A DNA stretch of 64,000 bases from Sequoia sempervirens (lineage: Eukaryota > Streptophyta > Pinopsida > Cupressales > Cupressaceae): positions 62,001 to 126,000 of the forward strand of contig VDFB02254942.1 in the NCBI GenBank assembly GCA_007258455.2, written 5' to 3'. Every line of letters begins with the position of its first letter. The first letter of the stretch is position 1. Below are positions 1 to 11,595 of the stretch, piece after piece. The translations under genes and the position numbers were made by a program. The notes below the pieces were generated by a model. That model was not told the DNA's origin and made no database searches. It saw only the letters and a program-made list of their open reading frames with translations.

Positions 1-123
1 CAACCTACAAGGAGCATCAACTCCTATCTCTGATTTAGTAGGCACCAACCTACAAGGAGCACCAACTCCTAAAGTTCGTAGGCACCAACCTACTGGAGGC
101 ACCAACCCCCACTTGCCAAGCAC
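1..123. repeat. Short tandem repeat, about three units
   Basis: Three imperfect units of about 40-45 bp, each opening with CAACCTAC and containing an AGGAGCA(T/C)CAACTCCT-like core. The units start near 1, 46 and 86. No coding content is apparent; the array may continue to the left of the window. Confidence 0.75.
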
Positions 124-2039
124 CAACTTAGCAAAAATAATAACTTAAAGAACAATGTTCCACCTTCAATGTTGCTTCTTCAACGGATGATGGACAATTC
201 TGCTCAAATATATTTCTTTCAAATCTGATCCAGTCACAACTGCCCTTCTCACAACTCTAATCCAATCACAAATCTGATTCAAAATAAAATTCCGATCCAA
301 TCACAAATCTGATTCAAACATAATTCTGATCCAATCACAAATCTGATTTTGTATGAAGTAAGTCATTTATTTTCAAATCAGGTTTACACATATATACTTT
401 CTTCTCTCACAAGTTTGATCACACACTTTCTTCTACCTCAAATCTGATCCAAATCAAGTACTCTTTCTTTTCACAAATCAGATCACGATCACGCTAATAT
501 TTTCACATAGATTTCTGCTTCTTATCTTCACATATATTCATCATATATGTTTGCATTTATCATTCATACTTTGGCTGCATATACACTTAAAATAAATCTG
601 AGTTACACTTCATTCTTCTGCCCTTTAACCCTTTCTCATTCTGCTCTTATTCATACAATATTCATTTTACACCCGTTCAACCCTTCACTCTATTCTCATA
701 CTCAGAAATCTGCCTTAATGATCACGTTGTCCCTCTATATATCCATTGCTATATTCTTTCATATTCTGATTGCTGCTTCTCTTTATATTAATTCTTATTC
801 ATTGCTCATTCTACTCACCATTGCCATTAACTCTTCTCTTAATTCTGCATTTACAATGATCTTCTTCTTACATTTTCGTATGCAGATCTGTAGGTGTAGA
901 TATGATATTTATCTTTAATCCTCACATACAACACCCCACTTCATACAAATCTGAATTGAATCATATATACATATGCTGCTCAATCTTTGCAACCCTTCAT
1001 TCAAGCTTCATGTCTTTTTGAATCTATTGTTTAATATTTATTTGCTTGTTTTATCAAGGCATAATCACACCCCCTCATGTCTTTAATTTATTAGTTTGTT
1101 TGTCTTGATTATTGTTTGACTTGCATTATTAAGAGAGATTGCACTTTCTTCTCAAATCTGACGCATCATAATCACTGCTTTATTAAATGAACTGATGACT
1201 ATCGTGTTTCTTCCAGAAAAAATATGTGTCCGTTGATTGTGAGCATTTGTTATCAAATCATTCTTTCTCAAGGAATCACATCATTTCAATAGTATTTTTT
1301 TTTTTAGCAAATCTGAATATGGATTGCTTCTCTTCAAAAGGATGTGTCCTTTAGTAGAATCGTTTTGATTCATTAACTCGATTTGTTTTAGTAGAACAAA
1401 TCATATCACTTAATCGTTAACATCTCTTAATAAAGTTGCTTTATATTTTCCTCTTTAAGATGATCGATTGCCTTTTTAACCAGATCAAATACTTTTGTGT
1501 CTTTATCTGATCTGAATAAATCATATGATCTGAAGACATATAAACAGCAATTTACTTATGTTGAATTGTGATGACCTTAGCATTCAAGGATATCGATGGT
1601 TTTATTTTATGCCTTGCTATGTTACGTCCTTCACTGATGATATGATTGCTGATATTGTCTCTTGTTATCTTCAGTGCTAATCAAAAGAGGATCGGCCTCT
1701 TGTTTATTTCCAAACATTAAGTTGACTTCCCCTTATTTAGTCAATTCTCTAAATATGTCATCACTAGACATGACTTAGATTCCTTTGCTCCTATAATACA
1801 CATTTCATTCACAGCATAGTTTCATATAAAATTAGATGTACATCAGGCTCCTTATTACTCTTTGTAATGTTCATACTAGCACTGGTTCCTCTTGACCAAT
1901 CTTGATCATGATTGTGTCTTCATGATACATATGGAGTTTGGCCAACAATCAAATGAGGCATGTTCTTCATAAAAATGCTGTCATAGATTTGCCTCGGTCA
2001 TTTTGACATCAATGCCTTTCAATCTCACCTTTGACATCA
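124..2039. other. AT-rich non-coding stretch
   Basis: No supportable gene. Between about 225 and 345 a motif reading CAATCACAAATCTGATTC recurs three times with about 40-45 bp spacing. The open frame at 547-918 has low-complexity, I/L/S/F/H-rich composition and no recognisable domain, so I do not call it a gene. The rest is unique-looking AT-rich sequence. Confidence 0.6.
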
Positions 2040-2116
2040 ATGACAACATTTCCAACAGTTTATTATTTATTCAAATTGCTTATGTAAATATATATTTGTT
2101 GTCTCTCTATCTTCAT

Positions 2117-2165
<49 letters not shown>
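2117..2165. repeat. Compound (TC)n-(TA)n microsatellite
   Basis: A run of twelve TC dinucleotides (2117-2140) passes directly into twelve or so TA dinucleotides (2141-2165). It lies at the start of the pyrimidine-rich block and is absent at the matching point of the second repeat copy near 4880. Confidence 0.9.
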
Positions 2166-3846
2166 TTTCTCTTTTAGTCATGTTTTTTGGTCATTCATTA
2201 TTTACTTATTCATCTCTATGTTATTCTTTCTTTATTTTTATTTCTATAACTTTATTTATTCTTTTTTGATATTTTTATCATTTTTGTGTACTTGTTGTCT
2301 TTTGACTTTCCTTTGTTGTCTCACTATGTCCTTACCTCTTTCTCTCTATGTATTTCTTTTATTTTCGTTTTTTACTCTTTATCTTTCACTTCTCATTCTA
2401 TCTATTTTATATCTAGATCTATTTTTCTATTATCTTTCCTTGTATCTAATATATTAAGCCCATTCCTTCCCTTCATGTTTTCTCTCTATCTTTCTCTTTC
2501 TCCTTCAATTTTGACGATGCTAGAGGCATAGGAAGTAATTGGCTTATTTATGCTAAAATTGACTTAAAAAACCGATTTCCATACCCTCATTCTCTCTTCT
2601 AAGAAGGAATAGAAGTCGGGTTCGTCCCAGAGCCCACACAAATAGTGGAGGAGGCTTAAGTCGTGGGTATGCTCCCCATGGTCTTGGGCTTGACTTCGAA
2701 GTCTAGGTTTACTCTATGCACGTGGCTTGCAGGCCATTGCATACGTGCCCAGGGGACTATTCTCGCCCCAGTGTGACACCCCTTCCCGACCTCAACTTGG
2801 CAGAATGTAAGACCAAGGTAAGGCGGGTTGGGTTGTAGGGATACTCTTGAGTCAATAAAAAAAGAAAAGAAAGAGAAGTCCATACCTTTTTATCTTCTTT
2901 GAAAGGTGTTTGGATTGGAATATTTTGATTAATTGGAGGCCAATTTACAAAAAAATCATAATGTGATTTTAGTTTACCTATTGATTGATACATCAACAAT
3001 TCATTCGTATTAAGTAACATAACATCCTTCTTCTCTGCCCTTTGGATTAAAGGTGCCTTAGATTTAGAAACCATGGCTTCACCAATCAAAATTATTTCTT
3101 TATTTTCTCTCCCCATACGTCTTTCTATCTTTTATTTGTTATCCATTTTTCTCATCATCTCAATTATCTTTGTTTATCTATATCTTCCTTGCACATTTCT
3201 ATATTTTCACTTTTTTATATTTTTTCTCAATTTCTTTTTCTTTATTCTCTCTCTCTCTATCTCGTTTGCTTGCTCACCCACTCTCTGTTTGTTTTATTCT
3301 CTCCATCTGGCTTTTATCTTTTTCTTCTTTCATTTCTTTATCATTTTTTTTTCTTTTTTATCTTTGTATGTAGATTTGTCATTCTCTACCTCCCTCTATT
3401 TATCAAATTTTTTCTTTTTGTCAATCTTCTTTTTCTATAAGCTTTTGCTTGTTGGCTAAGGTTGATTGAGCATCTCTTGTAGGTCACATAATTTTCAATT
3501 ACTTTTGGTATTGTATTTATTTATCTCATTCTCTCAATTTATTTTTCTTTGTCTTGATTTTTAATATTACCTCTCTTTTTCCCTATGTTATTTTTTTATT
3601 CATATATTTTATATCTCATTTGTTTCTCTTAATTATTTTTCCTATTTTCTATTTGTCTCTTCTTTTGTGTGTGTCTCTCTTAACTTGCCCATGCACACAT
3701 CACTTTATTTTTTATTACTTTTATTTATGTTTTCTTTCAATCTATCTTTTTCTCTATTTAATTTTATTTTTGTCTCTCTTTCTTTCTCTTTAAAAATGTC
3801 TTTCTTTTTACCACCTTTTTATTTCTCTTCAACACCTTTTTAATTA

Positions 3847-3995
3847 CCTTCACCATGTAATTCTGTCTTTACATGATTTTTTCTCTCTCTCTCTCTTATT
3901 TGACATTCAATGTTTCTCCTTCACCATGTAACTCATCGTTTTTACATGATTCTGTCTCTCTCTCTCTCTCTCATTTGACATTCAATGTTTCTTTT
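3847..3995. repeat. Tandem duplication with (CT)n tracts
   Basis: Two units of about 75 bp, each with CACCATGTAA, TTTACATGAT, a CT run and TTATTTGACATTCAATG or its variant. It lies inside the pyrimidine-rich block and has no coding potential. Confidence 0.7.
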
Positions 3996-6900
3996 ATTTT
4001 GTCTCTTTCATTCTTTTTATTTTATTTCTTTTTATGATTGTTCCTATTTCTACCCCATTTTTGATTTCTATTTATTTCTATCTTCAATTCCTTTTTTAGT
4101 TACCTTCATTATTTATTTTTATGTCCCTTTTTCAATTTCTTTTTTTTTTACTTTTTGTTTATTTTTATTTCACTCTCCCACTCTCTCCTTTTTATTCTTA
4201 TTTTATTTTCTATGATTTATTGTTTCTCTCACTTTCATTTACTCATTGTTTCTTTTTTTTTCTTCTCTATCTCATGCTTTCTTTATTCTTTCTCCTTTCT
4301 TTCTTTCTTTTTATGTCTACTTTCTATTGTTAATTTTTTATATAAATTTATCTCATTCTTTATCTATATACTGTTCTTTTTTTGCCTACACTTTTAATAT
4401 TACCTATCATTTTCTCTATGTTAACTTTTTTTCATTCGTGTATTTTACGTTAAATTAATTTCTTATTTTGTATCTATTCTTTTGTTTTTAAATCTTTGAT
4501 TTTTTTTTTTTGTTGTCTTTGTTTTTTTTTTAAATCTATCATTTATTTTGTAGTTTTCCCATTCTGTCACATTAACACTCTCTATATCTATTGCTTTGAT
4601 TTCTTACATTTCCTTAGTTTGTGTGTGTCTCTCTCCATTTGTATTTGTTCTTTGTATATCTATTTTAAAGATTCTTTGTTTCTTCACCAATATTTATTTG
4701 TTTTTATTTCCCTTTTTTTTATGTCATTTCCCATACACTTTTTGTAATCTTTATCTCTATGATTGGAATTCTCTCTCTCTCTCCACTTTATTTATGCCTT
4801 TTATGTGTTTCTAAATTTATTTATTATTTATTCAAATTGCTTATGTGAGTATATCTTTGTTGTCTTTCTATCTTCATTCTCTCTCTATTTATGTTTTTTG
4901 GTCATTCATTATTTATTTATTTATTCATCTCTGTGTTATTCTTTTCTTAATTTTTATTTCTTTAACTTTTTAATTATTCCTTTTTGATATTTTTATTGTT
5001 TATGTCTATTTTTTGTTTTTTGACTTTCTCTTACAACCTTTCCTTTGTTGTCTCACCATGTCCCTACTTCTTTCTCTCTATTTATTTATTTTATTTTCCT
5101 TTCTTACTCTTTATCTCACTTCTCATTCTATCTATTTTATATCTAGATCTATTTTCCTATTATCTTTCTTTGTATCTAATTTATCAAGCCCATTCTTTCC
5201 CTTCATGTTTTCTCTCTGTTTTTCTCTCTCCTTCAATTTTCAATACATAACATGTTTTCAATCATTTGACGATGCTAGAGCAATAGATAGTAATTGGCTT
5301 ATCTATGTTAAAATTGAATTAAAAAACCATTCTCCATACTCATTCTCTCTCCTAAGAAGGAATAGAAGTTGGGTTTGTCCTAGAGCCCACACGAATAGTG
5401 GAGGAGGCTTAAGTCGTGGGTATGCTCCCCATGGTCTTGGGTTTGACTTCGAGGTCCAGGTTTACCCGATGCATGTGGTTTGTAGATTGTTCCATACATG
5501 CCCAGGGGACTAGTCTTGCTCCAGTGTGACACCCCTTCCCGACCCCAACTTGGCAGAATGTAAGACCAAGGTAAGGCGGGTTAGGCGTTGGGTTGGGTTG
5601 TTGGGATACACATGAGTCAATAAAAATAGAAGAAAGAGAAGTTCATACCTTTTTATCGTCTTTGAAAGGGGTTTGGATTAGAATATTTTGATTAATTAGA
5701 GGGCAATTTGGAAAAAAAAGTCATAATGTGATTTTAGTGTACCTGTTGATTGATACATCAACAGTCCATTCACATTAAGTAACAACATCATTCGCCTCTA
5801 CCCTTTGGATTGAAGGTGACTTAGAAGAATTTCTATCCATGTGACCTAGCTCACTCCTTTCCGACCTCAACTTGGCAGAATGTAAGACCAAGGTAAGGTG
5901 GGTTGGACGTTGGGTTGGGTCATGGGGATACCCCTAAGTCAACTAAAAAAAAGAAGAGAGAGAAGTCCATACCTTTTTTCCTTTGAAAGGGCGTTTGGTT
6001 TGGAATATTTTGATTAATTGGAGGCCGATTTACAAAAAAATCATAATGTGATTTTAGCGTCCCTATTGATTGATACACCAACAATCCATTCGCATTAACT
6101 AATATAGCATCATTCTCCTTTGCCTTTTGGATCAAAGGTACCTTAAAAAGAATTTCTATCCTTCTTCATGACATTTGCATAACACTATTACAAAGGGGAA
6201 GATAGGTGTATTATAAAATGAACCCAAAACTAAAGAGGGATGGAAAAGAATGAACCAAAATAGGTAAAACCAAGGAATTTTTTGTTATAGGATTGAAATC
6301 TAGAAACCATGGCTTCACCAATCAAAAGTATTTATTTATTTTCTCTCTCCATGTCTTTCTATCTTTTATTTGTTATCTATTTTTCTCATCCTCTCAGTTA
6401 TATCTCTTTGTCTATCTTTCTTCATTGCCCATTTCCATATTTTCACATTTTTATATATTTTTTTCAATTCTTTCTCTTTATTCTCTCTTTCTCGCTTGCT
6501 CACTCACTCTCCATTTGTTTTATTCTTTCCATCTATCTTTTATCTTTCTCATTTTTCATTTATTTGTCATTTTTTTCCTTTTTATCTTTGTATGTAGATT
6601 TGTCACTCTCCCTCCCTCTATTTATCGTATTTTTTTAATCTTTGTATGTAGATTTGTCATTCTCTCCCTCCCTCTATTTATCATATTTTTTTTTTTTGTT
6701 AGTCTTTTTTTAAATAACCTTCTGCTTGTTGGCTAAGGTTGATTGAACATCTCTTGTAGGTCACATAATTTTCATTTACTTGTTCACATGGGGTGCAAGT
6801 AGAGAGATTGATGTTTTGGACATATTCATGGAGACTAGGTATTTCTAGTAGAATATTTATTCATGAGATAATACATTGTGTGGATAGTTTTGGAGGCTTG

Positions 6901-7036
6901 GTTTTTCCCTCGTGCGTATTTTTCTACAATATATCATGTGCCATCTTATTTGTATGTTTGTCTATTATTTTGCATATTTTTCACTCATAAAGTTTTGTGG
7001 AAATAGTTTTATATTGATGCAAAGTTTTCTTCCTTT

Positions 7037-7049
7037 GGTGTCAGAGCCT
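7037..7049 (+). promoter_or_regulatory. Primer-binding-site-like sequence (tRNA-Met type)
   Basis: TGGTGTCAGAGCC differs at one base from the initiator-tRNA-Met primer-binding motif TGGTATCAGAGC used by many plant LTR retrotransposons. It suggests that an older element, partly represented by the preceding AT-rich sequence, began here and was cut off by the 25 kb insertion at 7079. No gag follows within the visible remnant, so this is a weak call. Confidence 0.4.
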
Positions 7050-7073
7050 AGTTGTTAGGTTGTGGGCGGAGAT

Positions 7074-7078
7074 CACGT
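7074..7078. repeat. Target-site duplication CACGT, left copy
   Basis: CACGT directly precedes the terminal TGTGTGTATG of the left LTR and is repeated directly after the right LTR at 32556-32560. Confidence 0.8.
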
Positions 7079-8037
7079 TGTGTGTATGAAAATGTGAATA
7101 AGCAATTTAAAGCTAAACAACACACCAATGAAACATTATATTAAGGAATTCAAATTACAAATCAAATTGAAACAAACAAATCCCTCAATGGCGTCTCATT
7201 GTTCTCTATCTCCAAGGATTCGTTAAGTCATTATTGCTCTCAGATTGTTTGTGCACTATGACTTTTCAAATGACAACCTGAAGAATGAGATGCTGGAAAT
7301 GCAAGAAATGATTCCTACATGATTGATAAACTATATGATTGATATGCACAGATTATGATGATGCTGCTATGATAATGATATGATGAAAGTGATATGATGC
7401 TAAATATTGTAATTAAACTACTGCTAATACCAAAGCCATGATCAAGCTAATTGATTCTAAATGTTAATTGCTAAATGTTCACAATGCTAAATGCTCACAA
7501 TGCTCTAATGAAAATACTGCAGAGTGCAATTACTAATGATTGGGATCCTTTTGTTGTAGAATGAGGGTGTATTTATAGATTTTCCAAGGTATAAACTGAT
7601 GTGGCAACAACCAATGATCTGGATTTAATCTGGATAGAAGAACGGTTGAGAATGAAGAAGTTAGAGAGAATAAAGGAGAGTGTTCCCTTCATAAAAACAA
7701 TCTGCCAAGTGTGAGGAAGAATAAATGGGATATGAAAGCCAAGTGTCCGAAAGTTGTTTAGAATTTGTTGAGGATAAAGCCCAAATTAAATATTTGAAAT
7801 ATTCAATTTGTTGAGACACATGATGAGGTGGAAGGTGGAAAAAATAGTAGACATGTGACTAAATTCAAATTTAGAATTTAAATTTAATAACAGGGAGTGA
7901 ATTAAATAAAACAAACTATTTAGATTTGTTTATTTAATTAAGATAGGAAGAATATGATTTAAGATAGAAGAATTAGAAAATGAACTATATAAATAAATTT
8001 AGAATTTATTTATAAGTAGAAGAATAAAAGATTTATA
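7079..8037 (-). repeat. 3' LTR of the 25 kb element (U3 end truncated)
   Basis: Closely matches 25824-26140 plus 31856-32499; differences by eye are about 2% in the first third and 4-5% in the rest. A minus-strand TATAAATA box sits at 7570-7577. Compared with the other LTR it lacks the outermost 56 bases of U3 (the segment matching 32500-32555). The break falls only about 13 bases before the first in-frame codons of the PMD gene, so a deletion or recombination fused LTR and PMD sequence. On the plus strand the LTR lies immediately upstream of PMD. Confidence 0.8.
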
Positions 8038-8051
8038 TGTTCTGATTATAG

Positions 8052-9944
8052 GAGCCTTCAAGAGTCCTTCAATCTCGGGAGCGCTTTCCGAAGACCTGGG
8101 ACATGATTTCGCATCTGGTGCAGGCGGACTTGGATGTGATTGGACGATGTGGTTTGACTTCCTTGATTGACATGCCTCAGTATAGGATTAACAGGGGGCT
8201 GTTGACTGCTTTAGCTGAGAGGTGGCATAGTGACCACAACACTTTCCATCTGGCCACCGGGGAGATGACAGTGACGCCGGAGGATGTATATCGGATACTG
8301 GGTATTCCTGTGGTGGGTGAGTTGGTTGTTTATGATCAGGCAGAGCAGGGAGGTACTGATGCATTGAGGAGGATTTTTGCTGATGACCAGATTAGCGGGT
8401 CTGAGATCCCATGGCGGGAGATGGTTGATTCATATGCACCATTACCATGTGTTCTAGCTGGTTTTGTCGGAGGTTTTCTATGTCCCAACCGTAGGTCGAA
8501 GGGATTGTCAGTTGGTTGGGGCAGGATATTGGAGAGTATGATTACTCAGAGGATCAGATATGCCTGGGGTTCTTGCATGCTGGCTCACCTGTATCATGAT
8601 CTTCATCAAGTAGTATATTTAGGTGCTGCGAGTTTGTCAGCTGGGGTGACACTGCTGCAGATATGGGCGTGGGAGCACATAGCTATTACTCGTCCTGTGG
8701 CAGATAGAGTTCGTCCGGCTGGCAGACCCTATGTCTTTGGATACACTGGTCTAGTTGTTCAGCACAAGCTAGGCAAATTAGAGTACTGGCGGAGAGTTTT
8801 GGATGATATGGATACTGTGACATGGAGGCCATATCTAGATTGCGAGGAGTGGCTTGAGGACGATATAGAGATGCCATATGTGTGCACTGCTAGATATCTG
8901 ATTGGGAGGACACAGTTTGTGATCGAGAGATTCTTGCTTATGAGAGTACTCCGACAGTACGGGCGAGTGCAGGGGATGCCCCAGGGAGTTGCCTTATATG
9001 CACGGAGACGACAGGACATACCAGAGTGGGGACCCTCCCTATCGTATGATGCAGCGTGCGAGGAGTACATTAGATTACAGGCACTTGTATGGGATTACCA
9101 TCTAGAGATCGTAGAGGCTGCAGTGACAGATGAGTATGCACAGTACTTCTTCACACATCCTTTCCCGAGGATATCCAGTCCGGATGAGCCAACACCGACA
9201 TTAGATGATGATCAGGCACCGAGACGGAGGAGGGATGGAGGAGATGATGATGAGGAGGAGGGTGACGGTGGAGATGGAGGGAGTGATGGAGATGATAGAG
9301 ATGGCAGAGATGGCGGAGATGGGGGTGATGGCAGTGATGCAGGTGGCAGGCAGGTACTAGACCTCAGAGTACCTCGCAAGAGGAGGACTTTAGTGCCCTT
9401 GGGACAGCAGCAGTCAGGGCCCTCTCAGATTCAGATTCGGGTGCCTTCTCACCAGCAGCAGGCTCAGATAGCTACTTTACAGGAACAGGTACAAAGTCTA
9501 CAGGGACAGTTGGCACAGGTACAGGGGCAGTTAGTACTGGCACAGGGGCAGTTAGCACAGTCACAGGCACAGATTACCTCCCTGACGGTAGAGAGAGATA
9601 CCGATAGACAGAGATATGAGCAAGCAAAGGCCTTAGCTGAGCGGTTGCAGAGAGTTTCCGAGGGTACCACGATAGGGGAGATGCTCCGAGAGGTCAGACA
9701 TTCAGCTAGAGAGGTAGAGTATTATAGGCAGCGGTATCATGAGGTAGTTCCTGCAGAGCGGCGAGTTAGTTACGCACAGTCTGCCAGTGCTAGATCAGGA
9801 CGGAGCCACTCTCGGACTACCAGTAGGGGTGTGACTGGGCCACCTCCTAGAGACCCATCAGGCAGGGATCCAGGTGCAGGACTATCTGGTGGTGCAACAG
9901 TAGGCTCAACGAGGCCTACCTTGTCTGGGGGGAGCAGCACATAG
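8052..9944 (+). CDS. Plant mobile domain (PMD) protein
   Basis: An intact 613-codon frame from the ATG at 8103; the same frame is open upstream to 8052 and encodes sequence ending FPKTWD that fits the usual start of the PMD fold, so the true start may lie in a lost upstream exon (TATAG precedes 8052). Residues about 1-340 match the plant mobile domain, with the motif HLATGEMTVTPEDVYRILG and later a conserved W-rich stretch. PMD proteins occur both as host genes (MAIN family) and inside transposons. Residues about 360-415 are an Arg/Asp/Gly/Glu-rich acidic tract, about 449-516 a Gln/Leu coiled coil with short repeats of the QGQLAQV type, and the tail is Ser/Thr/Pro/Gly-rich. It is antisense to the retroelement frame and, unlike that frame, has no stop or frameshift. 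Function is unknown; it may be domesticated cargo or a transposon accessory protein. Confidence 0.8.
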   Translation, partial: EPSRVLQSRERFPKTWDMISHLVQADLDVIGRCGLTSLIDMPQYRINRGLLTALAERWHSDHNTFHLATGEMTVTPEDVYRILGIPVVGELVVYDQAEQGGTDALRRIFADDQISGSEIPWREMVDSYAPLPCVLAGFVGGFLCPNRRSKGLSVGWGRILESMITQRIRYAWGSCMLAHLYHDLHQVVYLGAASLSAGVTLLQIWAWEHIAITRPVADRVRPAGRPYVFGYTGLVVQHKLGKLEYWRRVLDDMDTVTWRPYLDCEEWLEDDIEMPYVCTARYLIGRTQFVIERFLLMRVLRQYGRVQGMPQGVALYARRRQDIPEWGPSLSYDAACEEYIRLQALVWDYHLEIVEAAVTDEYAQYFFTHPFPRISSPDEPTPTLDDDQAPRRRRDGGDDDEEEGDGGDGGSDGDDRDGRDGGDGGDGSDAGGRQVLDLRVPRKRRTLVPLGQQQSGPSQIQIRVPSHQQQAQIATLQEQVQSLQGQLAQVQGQLVLAQGQLAQSQAQITSLTVERDTDRQRYEQAKALAERLQRVSEGTTIGEMLREVRHSAREVEYYRQRYHEVVPAERRVSYAQSASARSGRSHSRTTSRGVTGPPPRDPSGRDPGAGLSGGATVGSTRPTLSGGSST

Positions 9945-11595
9945 CTCCTTTATGTTGACATTTGATGTACTTGAGACTTGATGTATACACTGATTTTGTC
10001 GGAGACTTTATGATTTCTGCCACTTTGTGGATATATCTTTCTACATTTTATGATATCATTGTACACTTGACATTATTATTTTGAGATTTATATGATATGC
10101 AACAAAGACTTATTGATCTATATGGTGTCTATATGCTTTTATTATGAATGCTTATGATGGATGCATTTTAATTTCCATTCTATATGCTATGTGATGTTTA
10201 TATGATTATGCTATGGTTACGTATGGATGCAATAATGACGATTTCACATGGATTATGATGCTATATGGCTTTATGGATGATGTTTTATGTTATGAGATGG
10301 ATTTTATCATGCAAATGAGATGTGATGCACTTTATTTTTTTTGTATTTTCTAATGCAAATATATGATCTAATGCAAGGATAGATGACCCATGATAATGTT
10401 TTCTAATGTATGTACGGTATGATAATGATTATGCAACTACATGTGAATGATCTTTTTGTTTATGTCAAATGTACTCCATCCTTTAATGAAAGAGATAAAA
10501 TCATTGTGAAATTTGCCAGCCTTGGAAAGTCTAAAATGCACATGCAAAACTAATATGGATGCAATCTATCTTAACAATGCAAATCTAAATATGCAATGTT
10601 GTCATTGTGCTAGCCGATTTGTCGTGCTTTTATCATCATTGAGCTTTTGAATTGTTGAAAGTTAGTACAAACATCAAGGTATAATTAAACCAGTACAACT
10701 TCCATGATTTTTGATATTGCAAGTTAACACAAGCATCTAGGTATAATTGAACCGAGATGACCTGAGCATTGCTTGCGTAAAACAGACAAGAGTTAATCCT
10801 TTTCCTATGCAAATCCGGAATGTCATCAGTAATACTTTGCAGAGCACGTCTCGCGACAATTCACATAATAGTAATGATCAACTCACAGACAACAGACAAA
10901 GAAAATATCATACTCCATTGTAGCTTCTCTAGTGCATGACATCCTCGAGGTGCTACAGAGAAATGATAATACAAAAATCAAAGTACAATAGTTGAACATT
11001 CATGCCAAAGTGATTAAACCATGATTCAGAAGAACATCATCCAGTTAGATTTGTTTTGATTGATTTGGTTGTTTGATTTAGATGATTGCTTTTGCTAGAA
11101 TTTGTGATTAATGTTCAATGTTGAGTTTCACTATGATCGTTGTGTTTGATGTTGTCTTACCGCTGTTTGTCTGTTGTTTTAAGCTCAAAGTTGATTGCCC
11201 CCAATGAAGTTCAGGATTTTGCCCCCAATGAGAAACTAACCAGTTTTATTGCCCAATGATCGCCAAACCAGGGTGAGACACGACTACAATGCCCAGATAT
11301 GTACATGAGGTTTTTATGATGGACATGCATAATGATGGCGAAAAACGGACGGCTGACACGTGTTCCAATAGATGGAAAAGCTAATCTATCACAAATAACG
11401 CCTGTTGCCAGGTTTTCACTACTTGTTTTTATTGTACTTTTTCTGATTTTCTGATTTTTTTGATCTTTTTGATTTTTTCACTTTTTTTTGTTTTTTGCTT
11501 TTTTTGGATTTTTTCTTTTCTTTTTTTTTAGATTTTTCTCTTTTTTTATTTTTTTTGTATTTTTTCAGGACTTTAAAAGGGCATACTCTCTGAAG
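9945..11595. other. Non-coding spacer between PMD and gag-protease remnant
   Basis: No gene seen. From 10080 to 10450 the sequence is rich in ATGATG and TATGATGC words. From about 11395 to 11570 the plus strand is almost pure T with short interruptions, so the minus strand is A/G-rich, as a polypurine tract upstream of a 3' LTR might be, although it lies 3.4 kb from the 3' LTR. In a complete element reverse transcriptase and integrase would be expected in this interval. Confidence 0.55.

Larger units (their letters stand above)
2040..6790. repeat. Pyrimidine-rich repeat family, three copies
   Basis: Copy A (about 2061-3480), copy B (about 4816-5840) and partial copy C (about 5850-6760) share long stretches. 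These include a segment with GTGGAGGAGGCTTAAGTCGTG (A 2645, B 5399), a segment around CTTGGCAGAATGTAAGACC (A 2797, B 5550, C 5872) and a segment around ACCATGGCTTCACCAATCA (A 3071, C 6306). A and B are offset by about 2.75 kb. Between the conserved segments the plus strand is almost all T and C for hundreds of bases. The many open frames here on the plus strand are F/L/S/Y-rich artefacts of this composition. The family looks like decayed transposon sequence, possibly LTRs, because copies A and B carry a TGTGACACCCC start-like motif, but I could not fix ends. Confidence 0.65.

Noticed and set aside
547..918. 123-codon frame near the left edge
   Set aside because: Hydrophobic low-complexity composition in AT-rich DNA; no domain, no splice or promoter support.
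2003..5513. Many plus-strand open frames of 65-166 codons
   Set aside because: They are F/L/S/Y-rich translations of pyrimidine-rich DNA, overlap in several frames and share no domain.
8686..9670. Minus-strand frames inside the PMD gene
   Set aside because: They are antisense shadows of a clearly coding plus-strand frame; Cys-rich text at 9464-9670 is the complement of the Gln-rich coiled coil.
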